Source of the DNA: Nymphaea colorata
Taxonomy: Eukaryota > Streptophyta > Magnoliopsida > Nymphaeales > Nymphaeaceae
Direction of reading: 5' to 3'
DNA: 64,000 nt
Assembly: GCF_008831285.2 (NCBI RefSeq)
Contig: NC_045146.1
Coordinates: 19,089,149 to 19,153,148 of the forward strand
Shown here: positions 12,121-24,062 of the stretch, in pieces
Position numbering within the stretch: the first letter of the stretch is position 1
Layout of the letters: every line of letters begins with the position of its first letter
Program-made: the position numbers and the translations under genes
The notes under the pieces: model-generated
The model's database searches: none
Told to the model about the DNA's origin: nothing
Seen by the model: only the letters and a program-made list of their open reading frames with translations

Positions 12121-12944
12121 ATCTTCACGCACTTGCCTTTTATGGGCAGTACATATATCCCGCTCGAGACAAAGTCTCATGATTTTAATGTTTTTTTCCC
12201 ATGAATAAAACTAAAAATAAATGTGCTTCAACTACCAAACATTACCCAACACAACACCTAGGAAAGACATGGGTAATATAGTGAGTGACATGCATTAAAT
12301 TCCAATGACTTGTAAAATCTTTCTAACTTCAAGATCCCCTAGAGAGAGGAGAGAGAAAATGATTTCTTTACTTGGGCATGGTGGAAAGTGAGTGCTTGAT
12401 TTCATACACTTCGTTAAAATAATTTGGAAGTCTTAATGGACATGTTCACTCACTGTGATAGTTTTTGGTAGCACATGAACTGCCCATGCTTGGGCCCACC
12501 ACCCAACAATTCTCTGGTCAAATATTTGATTTGAATGGAAGAGTCAGAAAAGGTGACCTTTCTAGAAAAATATACCACCAACTTTTTCTGTTTTTCCATA
12601 AAGTGGTCATGCCCTTTGACAGTATTGCAAGACGGTGCCATAACTTTTTGTTTTGCAAATTACAGGTTGTCCTTTTGTGAACTTTTGTGGAAAGACTGTT
12701 TGCAGCTAACATCAATTCAACAACAACCCCAGTAAATAGTAACTGCTAGTTTGTTTTTTTTTTTTTTTTAAATACTTTGGATGAATGTTATATCAGTCAT
12801 ACAAAAGGACAACAAATATTAGGAAAAAATATTATTTGGAAGAAACAAAGATGGACTTATTAAGAAAGCGTTTCTTTTCTTTGATCCATTTAACTGAGTA
12901 GGCCAGAGTCCATGAATTTTTTTCAACATTAATCACTTTTTAAA

Positions 12945-13066
12945 GGTCGTTTGATGAGGAGAACTTGGTGCTTTAGAAGCACATATTCCAAGAACACAAT
13001 GTCCTTGTTTTATAAAGCATAGTATAATAGCAGATGTTGGCTTTAGACTTACCAATCAAACGTCAA
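12945..13066. mobile_element. Possible short MITE
   Basis: GTCGTTTGAT near 12947 and ATCAAACGTC near 13058 are inverted ends about 110 bp apart, with one mismatch. The same CGTTTGAT and ATCAAACG pairing flanks about 100 bp at 610-715. The inverted repeats are short, so this is tentative. Confidence 0.3.
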
Positions 13067-13740
13067 GCATAATCACATTACATTATGTTCTTGAGAACAA
13101 AAATATGGGGATCTTGTAAGAACAAATATTTCAGGAATATAAGATTTTTTTGAGGGGTATTATTGCTTTTTATAGTGATTTCTTTTTTCATACCAATTTT
13201 GCCCTTATGGGGATGAGTCTTCCATTTAACCAATGGGGGCATTTTGGTAATTTCAACCATGAAAAACAGATTAAATTAAAAAATAAATATTTTCATGAGG
13301 TAAGAGAACTTACCTTAGGCATCAATGCAGCCTATGGCTCTATAATAAAGACAAGAAATAACTTTAAAACTCTTTTAAACCTTAGGGATTACTGCCCAAT
13401 TTTTTATTATTATTTATATATTTTTTGAAAATTAATCATGGCCGATAGTCCCCAAACTATATCGACTTGTATTATTCGATTCAGCATCATATCATATGAA
13501 CTGGTGGATAAAAATCATAATAAAAATGAATATTTGTTTATTATTTAATTGATACATGAGCTGATGAACGAACCGTATCGTTGAATATCCGATACGTATT
13601 TGTTGCTGGGCACTTGTTTTGTTGAGGCCAAGGAGTGACGCCTACCTGCACTGATGTGGGGCCCAGCACAACGTGACATGCTTGTACTTTGGACTCTCAC
13701 TGTAAATTTAATTGGCCGTTTTTTACTAGAATCCCGGTTA

Positions 13741-13982
13741 ACCGGTAAGAGAGGAAGCGATTCAAAGCATCTCTCTCTCTTCGGAGATGCGGTATATAAT
13801 CCGTCCTCTCGTAATCTCGTCTTCAGGGATTCCCTCTCTCTCTCTCTTATCCCCTCTCTCCATCTCTTTTAATTACTATTTTTTCCCTCCCTCGCATTTC
13901 CTTTCCTTGCTTCTGTGTCGTCTTCGCCGTTGTCCTCTCTCTCTCTCTCTCACTCTCTCTCTCTCTCTCGGTGAAGAAGGAG
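13741..13982 (+). promoter_or_regulatory. DXR core promoter and CT-rich 5' leader
   Basis: A TATATAAT element lies at 13793-13800, about 185 bp before the DXR start codon. Downstream are three CT-dinucleotide tracts (about 13830-13863 and 13936-13970) typical of pyrimidine-rich plant leaders. Transcription would be expected to begin near 13825. There is no ATG in the first 150 bases after that, so the ATG at 13983 is the natural start. The start site is inferred from the TATA spacing. Confidence 0.55.
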
Positions 13983-16900
13983 ATGTCTTTGAAGCTGCAG
14001 ATTTCGGGAGAAATCGGCCGGTCTTCGTTTCTCGAATCTCTCCATGGTATCTCCTTCCATGACTCGATTAAGGGGATCTCCGTAAGGGCGGCTAACGGTG
14101 AGAGTCCTGTGCTTCTTCTGTCTTTGGTTCCTCTGTTCTAGTGTGCTGTTCATGTGAAGTTGGAGAGTGGGCCGAGTGGCAGCTTTGGCTTTGCTAGTCC
14201 TGGACTCTGAAATGCGCTTTTTTACCTTCCTTTTGCTATTCTTGCTCATTGCATGTGATTTTGGATGTTTTATTTTAAGGTGCCTTCTTTGATCTTAATG
14301 GTCCTTGCTTCCGTTTGTGCAGAAAAAATTGTCCGTTCCGGGTGGGGTTTCCTCTCTTGATACGTTGAGAGCTTTCTTGTTTTCGTCCTTCTTCTTTCTG
14401 GATACCTGTTGAATTTGATCGACCGTCAAAATTATGTGTTTTTTTTCTCTTTTGAGCATCTTGTTTCTTTGGAGCTTTTTTAGTTCTAGTTCCGCTTTCT
14501 GTTTGAAGTTTTTATGCATGGGAATATGTTCATATGCATCAATTACTTTCTGTGAGTTACCCTTATTTGATTTTCTCTTTGGGAGTTCTTGTCCACAGAG
14601 TCCTACTGAATTTTGTCTGGTTCAAATGCTTTTGCTTCTGATGATTTCGAGCATTCTGTAATGTCTGCGTTAGTTTTCTTTTTCTTTTCTTTTTTTTTTT
14701 CTTTCTGCTTCATTCATCCTTATTCTTAGAAACCCATTTTGACTTAGATTCATATCAGTAATATGTTAGCCTCATGACTTTGGTATCTGTTCATGTTTGA
14801 GTTCTAAGAAAGATTGAAGGTTCATCATTGATTTTTTATCTGCTATTGCAATTGAAGTCTGAAAATTGTCTTCACGTCGCAGGAGGCGTTAGTTTCAAAA
14901 GAAGGGAGAACAATTTTAAAACCAGAAGGGTTTATTGCTCAGCGCAGGCACCACCACCTGCCTGGCCTGGAAGAGCTGTTGCAGAGCAGTGGCAGAAAAA
15001 ATGGAGTGGCCCCAAGCCCATCTCCATTGTTGGCTCTACTGGTTCAATTGGTACTCAGGTTAGAATTACTCCATGTACAAGAACAGTCCTCCTTATTACC
15101 TTCTGATGGCGTAAAGGTGTGGAAAAAGGAATTTGAGTATAATATGATGGCGTTGCAGTGGGCTTTTCTGTTTTCTTTTGACTGGTTGTAGGTTAGACTA
15201 CACTCGAATACATCTTGATGTATGATGCTCTGGGTGCACCTAAATGTTGCAAACTTGGCAGGCTTTCGTGATATTGCATTGTCGGTCAGTCTTCCATTAA
15301 TTACAACATGTGAACAAAGAATTTTAGTGGGTTGCCATTATGTAAACAATGTAAGCTTTTGGTTTGTTAGTACACTTGGATGCAACCTCAATACCTGAAG
15401 CAATAGATGGAAGCCCCTTAAGTTGAAGACTACGCAAATGCGTTAGGAAACTCAATACATCTCTTCCTCTCTTCCTGAATGCAGCAAAAGTCTTAATCTT
15501 TTAACAGTATTACGCTCATAAAGCTTAAGGTGCTCATTTTGAGCTTTGCACCATAGCCTCCATATTTGAAGGGTTGAAGCACATGACATATTGTTTTGCA
15601 CTTCTTCTTTGTCTTCCCTCTCGTTTCTTAAGGTGCAATGGTTCCATGTGCAGTCCCTTTGCATTTTATGAAATTCTTCTCAAGCAGTTTCACGTTGGAA
15701 ATTTCAGACACTGGACATAGTTGCAGAGAACCCTGATAAGTTTGAGGTTGTTGCTTTGGCAGCTGGTTCAAATGTTACTCTTCTGGCTGACCAGGTAAAT
15801 TTAGAGTTTTCCCACCCAGAAGGGATGGAAGTAATAATGGTTCGTGCCTTCATGGAACTTTTGGTTGATATGTATTTAACATGGCAAATTGTCATTTCTG
15901 AGTATAGGTGAAAACATTTAAACCTAAATTGGTTGCTATCAGAAATGAATCTCTACGTGATGAACTTAAAGAGGCATTAGCTAACTGTGAGCATAAACCA
16001 GAGATAATTCCTGGAGAGGAGGGCATCATAGAGGTAATGTGCCGTTTCCTAAACTACCTTGCATTTTGGAATTAAAACTTGTGCATTCACCAGAATTTGT
16101 TATTTTTTTCTTGTCCTTTACATGTTTTTTTTTTTTTTGCTTCAATTTTTAGGTTGCTCGTCATCCAGATGCCGTTACTGTAGTTACTGGGATAGTAGGC
16201 TGCGCAGGTTTAAAGGTAAATCACACATCATTCTGTTTAAAGCCTTTCTTTCAGTAGCTATACTACAGCCTGTTCATTAAAACAACCAAGTGCAGACTTC
16301 AAATCCTCTTCCTCGATCGTTGTTGTTGTTATGTGTATTTCATGCTAATCACAAGGTTCATGTCTCATGAATCCAAGTTATTAAAGGAATCTTTTTTGGA
16401 TAAAATTTAGCCAGATGTTCCTGACTCTTCGATTAATATGCATGACGTTATTTGTGAGCTTAAAAGATCAGGTTAAATGTTTCAATTCTTATTTTTCTAA
16501 ATTTCTACTAGATGAAATAATTTGCTCAGCCCTTCATTGTAATAATCCACATGCTTAATTTGGAATCAGACTGCTGCATTAGTGTATGTTCTATGCTTGC
16601 GTTTGGTGTTTTAGCTCATGGTCTGTCCATCTGCTTTCTTATGCATTAGCTTGTTGTTCTATAAATGATATTCAGTTGTCAAAGAAGTCTGGTAGGCCAG
16701 GGGAAAGATGGGTGAAAGTCTGACCATATTATGTAGTTTGTCAGTTTGGCATGGGAAGTTGGTAGTGTTCTTGGAGGCTTACAGAAAAAATTATAATTTG
16801 AGAAAAGGTCGGAGAGGGACATAGGTCGAGTTGGTCATCCAATTGTTTTTTTTTTTTTGCTAGTTGCACATCTTGGCTTCTTTTTTGGAGGGAAGGAAGA

Positions 16901-19900
16901 TGGGTGGATGTTTTTCACCATATGGTGTCGATGGGTGGGCAACGAGCCCAATACCCGATGAGTAGTCGGGTACCCAGCCCCTGATGGGCTGGGCTTGGGC
17001 TGGCTATTTAACATTTGGGCCAGCCTGATAAAAAAAACTTGCCAGGCCTATCTGGCCCAAGCCGGGTATGAGGGGCCCGACCCATCCCGATATATATATT
17101 TAAAAGTCATTTCTTCACATTTTATTTTTTATATACATATGTATATATGCATGATGCCGGCATACAAACTTTTGTTGCATTGCCGATGGCTCCCTTAGAA
17201 ACTTTTCATGTGCCACTGATGGCTCTCTTAGAAACACTTGATATGTCGATGTATGTTTTTGATATATTAAAAATTGAAATATGAAGAGTTTCAAATAAGG
17301 GTAGATGTCGAACCGGATACCCGATGGGTATCAAGTTGATGGTCGGACCCGACCCAATAACTAAGTGGGCCGGGCTTGGGCTGCCACCAAAGGCTTTGGG
17401 CTGCCACCAAAGGCTTTGGGCCAGCCCAAGCCGGACTTTGTTGAGCCTTTGGCTGTCCCGGCCAGCTCAATGCCCAGCCTTAGGTGTCATGTTTCTGTCC
17501 TTTAAAGAGGAAAAATACTTGTTAAACAACATCAAACAATAAGTGCTGGTTGTATTTCAATTTCCAATCAGGATGGTTGTTTATATGGTTGAATTTTCCC
17601 TTATAAAATTTGATTATGTGTAGTCACAAGCCTTTTTTTTGTTCCATACAGGGCTCAGGTACTTGCCTTTCCTCTTTTCTTTGCATAATTTTTTAAATAT
17701 TCATTTCATGTTTGAAGTTGCATATGACGTGGCTGCGTAACTGAAGTTTAGAAGTGTTCCTTTTGAGTTACTAGTCACCATGGGCTGTGCCCTAGAGCAT
17801 TCTGCTATGTTGATTGTGGTGCCATCTGAGAGCTATGTAAGGGTGTTATGCACCACGGCAAACGGACTTCTCTCTCCGTCCTGATGCTTACATACATCTC
17901 ATTCATCTTTATGTGTATTTTCGGTTCTTTTCTGTTACTCCTTATTGTGCATGTAAGGAAGTGCTTTGATGACTACTATTATATGCTTCGATACGTCACA
18001 ATTGTGAGGAGTATTTATGTGTATTTTCTTTCTCCAGCCCACTGTAGCTGCAATAGAAGCAGGAAAGGACATAGCACTGGCAAATAAAGAGACACTTATT
18101 GCAGGAGGGCCATTTGTTCTGCCTCTTGCTCATAAACATCAAGTTAAAATACTCCCTGCAGACTCTGAACACTCTGCAATATTCCAGGTAGGATGCTTGG
18201 TGGCACTTTCCTTTTTTTGGGTTCGTTATGATGTAGCAAAGTTTCTGCCACGGTTGGAATTACACATATAAAATTGTATGCAAAGTATTAATATAGTTCT
18301 AAGAAGTTTCAATGGTGCAGTGCATTCAGGGATTGCCAGAAAATGCACTTCGCCGCATTATTTTGACAGCTTCTGGAGGTGCTTTCCGGTATGGATAAGT
18401 TTGAAGCTCTAGATATTTGTTTATTCTCCTTCTCTTTCAATGTTTTCTTGATTACATTCACGGCAAAAAATGAAAGGATGATGGCTGAGTTTTTCTGTCG
18501 TAATTTGAGAATTTTGAGAATTGTTTGCTTTGCTCTAATCTTACTAAGTCTTGATTTGTTTTGTTTGTTGAATATGTTGATGGACATGATTACTAGAGAT
18601 TGGCCTGTTGAAAGATTGAAAGAAGTGAAAGTTGCAGACGCTTTAAAGCATCCTAACTGGAGCATGGGAAAGAAAATAACAGTTGACTCTGCTACTTTGT
18701 TCAACAAGGCATTTACCTTTATCTATTTGTCTCTTGAATTTATTCCATTCTAAATCAAAATATTTTTTTGGCAATTTTGTATTTATTCATTTAATTTTTC
18801 AAATTCTTAACCAGCAAATGTTTGTTCAATACTTTAATAGGGGCTTGAAGTTATTGAAGCACACTACCTTTTTGGAGCTGAGTATGATAACATTGAAATT
18901 GTAATTCATCCACAGTCAATTATACACTCAATGATTGAAACACAGGTTTGACTTTTATTTCCACATTGATTATTCTTGCTTATTTCTGTGACACTTAGTA
19001 GAATTGAGAAGAGATTTTCTTTTATTATTTTCAAAAACAGGATTCTTCAGTACTAGGCCAATTAGGATGGCCAGATATGCGCCTGCCTATCCTTTACACT
19101 TTATCATGGCCAGACAGAATATATTGCTCAGAGATCACCTGGCCTCGTCTTGATCTTTGCAAGTATGATACATTTACTTGTTTCCAGTTTTATCTTTTCT
19201 TCTGATGTAGGAAAATGCTTTCCACTGCTAATTGTTTATTCTTCTTGAGGGACTTGGATGACTGTTTTAGCCATTTAACTGTGCAAAAGTTTTCCTATGA
19301 CGGTAGAATTATGCTGAAGTACTTGTATACAAGAGACCAGTAAAAGCTGGTCAATTTTTAGTTGTCTGCTATTTGTCTTTGGTATGAAGTCTGTTGTTGA
19401 TCAGGAACTTGAAGCATGTTGCTTAATAGGAACTGAAAGCACATTGCTTGATGCAGATTGGGTTCACTGACTTTTAAAGCTCCAGATAATGTGAAATATC
19501 CTTCAATGGATCTTGCCTATGCTGCCGGTCGTGCTGGAGGCACAATGACTGGTGTTCTCAGTGCTGCAAATGAGAAGGCAGTTGAGATGTTTATTGATGA
19601 AAGGTATACATTTTTGCTCTGTTTGCAAACTTCAAATTATTATTATTATTAGTAGTAGTAGTTCGTTGTAATACTGATTGTAGTAACTGAAACGGTTGTC
19701 TTAATAATGATCTGAAGATCCTCATCTGTCAAAAGCATAGATGCAATCCTTGGTAATTTCATTGTCATGACTGCCAGTTTCTGCTCGAAGTCTTTTGCGT
19801 GGTTTTCTTTTCCTCTTACTGTTTCCCAGATGTCACCGTTTGAACTTTCTTTCTGCAAAAACGTCATGATGGCTACGTCACTATGAGGTCCATATGATGC

Positions 19901-20813
19901 AAAGAGAAGAGGAAAGAAGAAAATCATAAATAGGAAGATACGGAGCTACAGATGATGGGCAATCCTATTCAAGGCCATAAATCGGAGAAGGGACCGCTGT
20001 GCCACCTTATTTGCGCTAATATTCCCAATAGGTGAAACCAGAGCCATAGACCAATTAAAGGGGCCTTTAAAATTGAAAGCATATTTGAAAGTATTTATTT
20101 CTGTTGTAGATCTTGTCATACTTGTGGGGAATGTCATCAAGCATACCTTTGTCATAGGTCGATAGAATTTCATTCCTTAATGGCTCGAAAGGATGTTCCT
20201 TCTCTACAACCTTCATCTTTTTAGTTCTTCTGGTTTGTGTCAGCATCTTCAGGTGGACCACAGAAAGTTACTCTGCAATTGCCATCTTCAACTCCAAAAT
20301 CATATTTGCTTTTCTTAGCAGACCAATATACATCTTATTTTCAATGCATAGAGACATCCCTCCTATTTATCCAGTAGATTGTCGAGTAGCACCATAAGTC
20401 TGCAGTTACTTTCAATTTTGGACGCTGCATCTTTACAATTAGAAGTCAGATTTTTGCATCACTTTCTTTGACTCAGTTGGCCTACCTAGGAAATTTGAGT
20501 AATCAAGAAAATACTTGAAAGCGATTGACAGTCACAAATGCAAACAATGACATTTATTAATGTCAAGATGAACGTTGTAGTTGGTGGACGGAATTTTTTT
20601 AATTTAGCATGACTTTTTGATAATAGGGTTTGTGCCTTGTGGAACTGCAGAATTAGTTACTTGGACATCTTCAAGGTTGTAGAAAAGACATGCGATAAGC
20701 ACCAGCAGGAGTTGGTGGAGTCTCCTTCCTTGGAGGAGATCATACATTATGACTTATGGGCCAGAGACTATGCGGCTGGTCTGCAAGGTGTGAGTCCTGT
20801 TGTTGCTGCATAA
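13983..20813 (+). CDS. DXR: 1-deoxy-D-xylulose 5-phosphate reductoisomerase, plastid
   Basis: This enzyme converts DXP to MEP with NADPH, the committed step of plastid isoprenoid synthesis. Exons: 13983-14097, 14883-15058, 15708-15794, 15908-16033, 16153-16215, 18038-18187, 18321-18388, 18597-18708, 18841-18945, 19041-19162, 19457-19603, 20651-20813; total 477 aa, the same length as Arabidopsis DXR. Residues 1 to about 57 are a Ser-rich, basic transit peptide ending near VYCSAQ, followed by the Pro-rich PPPAWPGRA segment of plant DXRs. The NADPH loop GSTGSIGTQ is at 89-97. Metal ligands D231, E233 and E302, S257 of SGGAF and H280 of HPNW are all present. Every phase closes. Intron 8 needs a GC donor (AAG|GCATTT) because the frame and the conserved NKGLE motif fix both exon ends. 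Intron 5 (1.8 kb) carries repeats. The gene appears intact. Confidence 0.97.
16925..17482. repeat. GC-rich GGGCCC-type dispersed repeat in DXR intron 5
   Basis: Two blocks of recurrent GGGCTTGGGC, CCCGACCC and GGGTACCC motifs surround an AT-rich centre, and the second ends CAATGCCCAGCCTTA. The same end, ATGCCCAGCCTTA, closes the units at 39691-39940. Within it, 17389-17408 and 17409-17428 form a tandem 20-bp duplication beginning GGGCTGCCACC. Confidence 0.55.
19650..20275 (-). pseudogene. Antisense gene-like fragment in DXR intron 11, unidentified
   Basis: The minus strand of this intron contains consecutive protein-like open stretches in more than one frame: 20261-20067 with [20 protein letters not shown], 20173-19946 with [18 protein letters not shown], and 19927-19649 with [16 protein letters not shown]. 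They are interrupted by frame changes. The residue make-up is more protein-like than in neighbouring introns, and the intron is unusually long. I do not recognise the source; a decayed retroelement or transposed gene piece is likeliest. Confidence 0.3.
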
Positions 20814-20997
20814 GAACCATTTCACCGGCAGCGTTATCCTAATAGGAGGGTGAAAGCTTGCCTGCTGACCTCCCTGCATGCCATCTTCCCACCTCAATGG
20901 GCGATGGCCCCTTAGCTTGTGGTCCGCTCAATTCTGTTCTGTAACAAGGAAACATTAAAAGTTGTAATCCATCATGTTGGTTTATATAGGTGTTTAT

Positions 20998-21028
<31 letters not shown>

Positions 21029-22048
21029 AGAGAGAGTGCATGAGAGAGAGATAGAGAGAGGTTATCTTCATAATTCATCAAAAATTGAATTGGTAATCAG
21101 TCATTGATGCAATTAAAACAAATTTGATGAAAATCAAAAAACTTAGATTGTCCTTGTGTTGATGGAGAATTTTATCATCAAGAACTCGAAAATCAGTTCT
21201 CCAGCGTTCAGATTATGTTGGCCATCAGCTCATGCAAGGGAAAGAATTGGTTCAGATCAAAACTGTTCAGATCGAAAAGATTATGGCGGCCTGTATCTGT
21301 ATGACTGAATTTTTTGACCATCTGTCGCTTAAAAACATGGATGATGCTTCATTTCTTTCTCTATCATGCGTTTGATGTGGTCTTCTGGTTTTGATCAAAG
21401 AGAGTGAGCTGCCGTGTGCTCCAAAAAGTTGCCTTCAACTGGCGTAGCGTGTTTGAGTTCTTCTTTCTCCTCTTGCTCTCTCTCTCTCTCTCTCAACTAG
21501 TGAAGAAAGCTGGGACCTGGGACCTTCCATTCCATCTTTCACCTGCTTTTCCGGATAAGCAGATATGAGAAATATTGGATTTTCTCTCCTTCGTTTGATT
21601 GCGTTATTCTAAAACAAACTTTATCCGCACAGTCAAACTCGCACTGCATCTCCCCATGGAAAGCCGTCTAGTTTGGACAAAAGGGCAGGTGACGGAAGAA
21701 CGTGAAACGTGAACGATAGAAAATCTGTGTAACCTTTTCTTGTTTTTAAGTCATTTTCTCTCAGGAGTCAGCACTTCTACATTTTTAATTTGATCTGCTG
21801 TTTGTAAACAAGGATTTGTTTGGAACCTAGAAATCCAAGTAACCAAGGACAACAACAGGTCTTCTTGGTAAGATCTCCAGTGGCCAGAGCAGAAATCAGG
21901 AACGTTCATACTACTTGATTTTTCTGTTTCTATATCTCCATCAGTATATAGTATATTGAAGATTGAAGATATACATATTGCTCATGACACAAGTCATATA
22001 AACGGTTAGACATGCATTTCTATTGTGATCTCTCAATGCTACGGACAT
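20814..22048. other. DXR 3' region and intergenic sequence
   Basis: Starts with the presumed DXR 3' UTR. A (TG)n(AG)n microsatellite lies at 21003-21060 and a CT run at 21476-21495. No gene was recognised in the remainder. Confidence 0.6.
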
Positions 22049-22195
22049 CAACCATGGAGCAAAGAGTTGTAGCCGGTAAGGTGGTCCACGTCCTAAAAGG
22101 ACTTGTGTTCAAATCCTGGAGTAGTCATTGTCACGTCTCTTAGGGGTGGAGGAATGAACCACTCACCCTTAAATAAAAAAAATTAGGAAAAAACC
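22049..22195 (+). mobile_element. tRNA-derived SINE-like element
   Basis: A box A-like segment, GTAGCCGGTAAGGTGG, is followed about 40 bases later by box B-like GTGTTCAAATCCTGGAG, then an unrelated body (GTCATTGTCACGTCTC) and an A-rich tail (from about 22170). This order is that of plant tRNA-derived SINEs. Target duplications were not found by eye. Confidence 0.55.
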
Positions 22196-22196
22196 A

Positions 22197-22410
22197 GTGG
22201 AGAAGGAAAATGTGACACCCCAAAAGCCGAGACTTCTGCCATTTTCTTTGCCTATGAGGTCCAGAGCTACTTCGAGATCTATGAGATATACAGCACATTT
22301 CGACATCAACCGGTGTCAATCCTGTGTTTGTAGCATGGATTTTGTTGACATGACGCGTCAGGTTGGAAACAATGCTAAGTGCTAACTCTCCAGCACCAAC
22401 AGCATCTTTT
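22197..22410 (-). pseudogene. Gene-like fragment, unidentified
   Basis: On the minus strand, from about 22410 down, the frame reads DAVGAGELALSIVSNLT and then GLTPVDVEMCCISHRSRS. A one-base shift afterwards gives LDLIGKENGRSLGFWG up to about 22197. The amino-acid make-up looks like a real ancestral protein with one frameshift and no start or stop of its own. The right-hand SINE end (22195) abuts it. I cannot name the family. It may be an exon relic of a neighbouring gene or a captured fragment. Confidence 0.35.
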
Positions 22411-23012
22411 CTTTCTTTTGAAATGGGAGAAATATATCCATTCCATCTCAATTATGGTTCACCTTTGTAATGATTTGGCAAAGAAAGCAGTATTGATAGG
22501 TGAGTTTCTCTTCCTTTCTGTCTTGTTTATACACTTTTCTTCCTCCTGCTCTTGAATGAACTTTAGTCTTCTATTGAATTTTTTGGGCTTTTTTTTTTGT
22601 AATTATGCATCTGTTAACTGTAATCGTTGTTCTTGAGACTAGAATTGACTGGCATGTTTAGGTGCTTAAGGTGTGTTTGAGTGATCATTCAAAGCCAGTT
22701 TTGGAAAATTCAATCTTGACAAAACATCATTCCTGAAACAAGTAAATAACATGGCCCTCAGATTTTTTTTTTTACAGAACATTGCATTGGATGTAACACC
22801 TACACATACAACCTAAGTTCTAAAAACTGATTAAAAATCATGTTTTAATAAAACCTGATGCTTTCAAAACTGTTTTTTCTAGGGTGACGCTGTCTTAGAC
22901 TTATTGATTATATCATTGGAAATATTTAATACATGATATGCTTTTCTCTTTTGGCCCTCTTTCCATACTCCTCACCTCAGGATCTATAATTGCTTCGAAG
23001 ACGCCCATCAAA

Positions 23013-23404
23013 TATAATTTCATACATCTACCATTTACAACTCAAGTGAGTAACACCTATGAAAATTGAATTAACGATCTGACACTTATGGATATATCAA
23101 CTCGAATTAGAACTAACAATCCGACTCGTATTGATATATCAACTCAACTTGTTACGTTATGCCCCTTGAAACAAGAAACTTAGATCATGTGAGAGTGAAA
23201 CGGACTATAGTTTCACTCATCTACCACTTATAATTCAAGTGAGTAACACCTACAAAAATTGAACTAATGATCTGACTCTTATCTATATATCAACTCAACT
23301 AGACCTAACGATCAACGATCAGACTCTTATTGATATTCGAACTCAACTAGCTACGTTATACCCATTCAAACAAGAAACGACGATCATGTGAGAGTGAAAC
23401 GGAC
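23013..23404 (+). repeat. Diverged tandem duplication of about 195 bp
   Basis: Copies at about 23013-23206 and 23211-23404 each run through TTCA(T/C)...CATCTACCA, CAAGTGAGTAACACCTA, GATCTGAC, ATATCAACTC, TACGTTAT, AACAAGAAAC, and close with ATCATGTGAGAGTGAAACGG (identical 20 bases). Other positions differ by scattered substitutions and small indels. Confidence 0.8.
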
Positions 23405-24062
23405 AAGCCATTAGGTCGGTTTAGATTGAATGGCTGGTCATTTGAACCGGATCTGATCCATTTACATCATTGTGGTTCTGGACCCGGAGATTAAGGAGCC
23501 CTCCGAAAGTAGGAGACCTCGAACTCCGAAGTGAGGACGCGAGAAAGACCGCCAGTGTGCGCCCCTTTTTGGTCCGTTGGTGACGCTTTTTCCGGCGAAT
23601 TCCGTGAGTAGCAACGGCCCTTTCGTATTCTTTTTCCGGTGAATGCGTCGTCGGACTCTCCCTGTCTGGCCAAACTCCTCCGTCTGCGTGGGGCAAATAT
23701 GCTTCCTGAATCGTTATTACCGATTCTTCTGATTCTGCTGAACCCTAACCAGGACGCCATTTGGATGCTCCCACTTTTCTCTGAAAATAGGATAACTTGG
23801 GAAATGGAGTGTGATATTGGGACACATTAACCCTATTATCTCGAGTATCTTGATAAACTGAAAGAGTGTCCTCCTTTGACAATCTCATGATGGGCCGCTG
23901 CTCGTCTGTCCGTTCCTCGAACTATAAACATGTTCTCTAAATACTCTCTGTTTGTCCTTAATGATCTAACTAATTGGGTCTTTGTTCGCAGCTTCAGGAT
24001 TAATATCATCGGTTTGATTCGAACTTCGTTTCTGATTTTGCTTCATCAGCATTCCGTCTAGC

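Noticed and set aside
14081-14086. GTAAGG as the DXR intron 1 donor
   Set aside because: Using it would put a stop codon at the start of exon 2; the GTGAGA at 14098 keeps the frame.
23421-23760. Divergent minus-strand gene starting MASWLGFSRI upstream of ENY2
   Set aside because: The start context is good, but the rest is a low-complexity basic frame with no known domain, and the region more likely holds ENY2 leader or promoter DNA.
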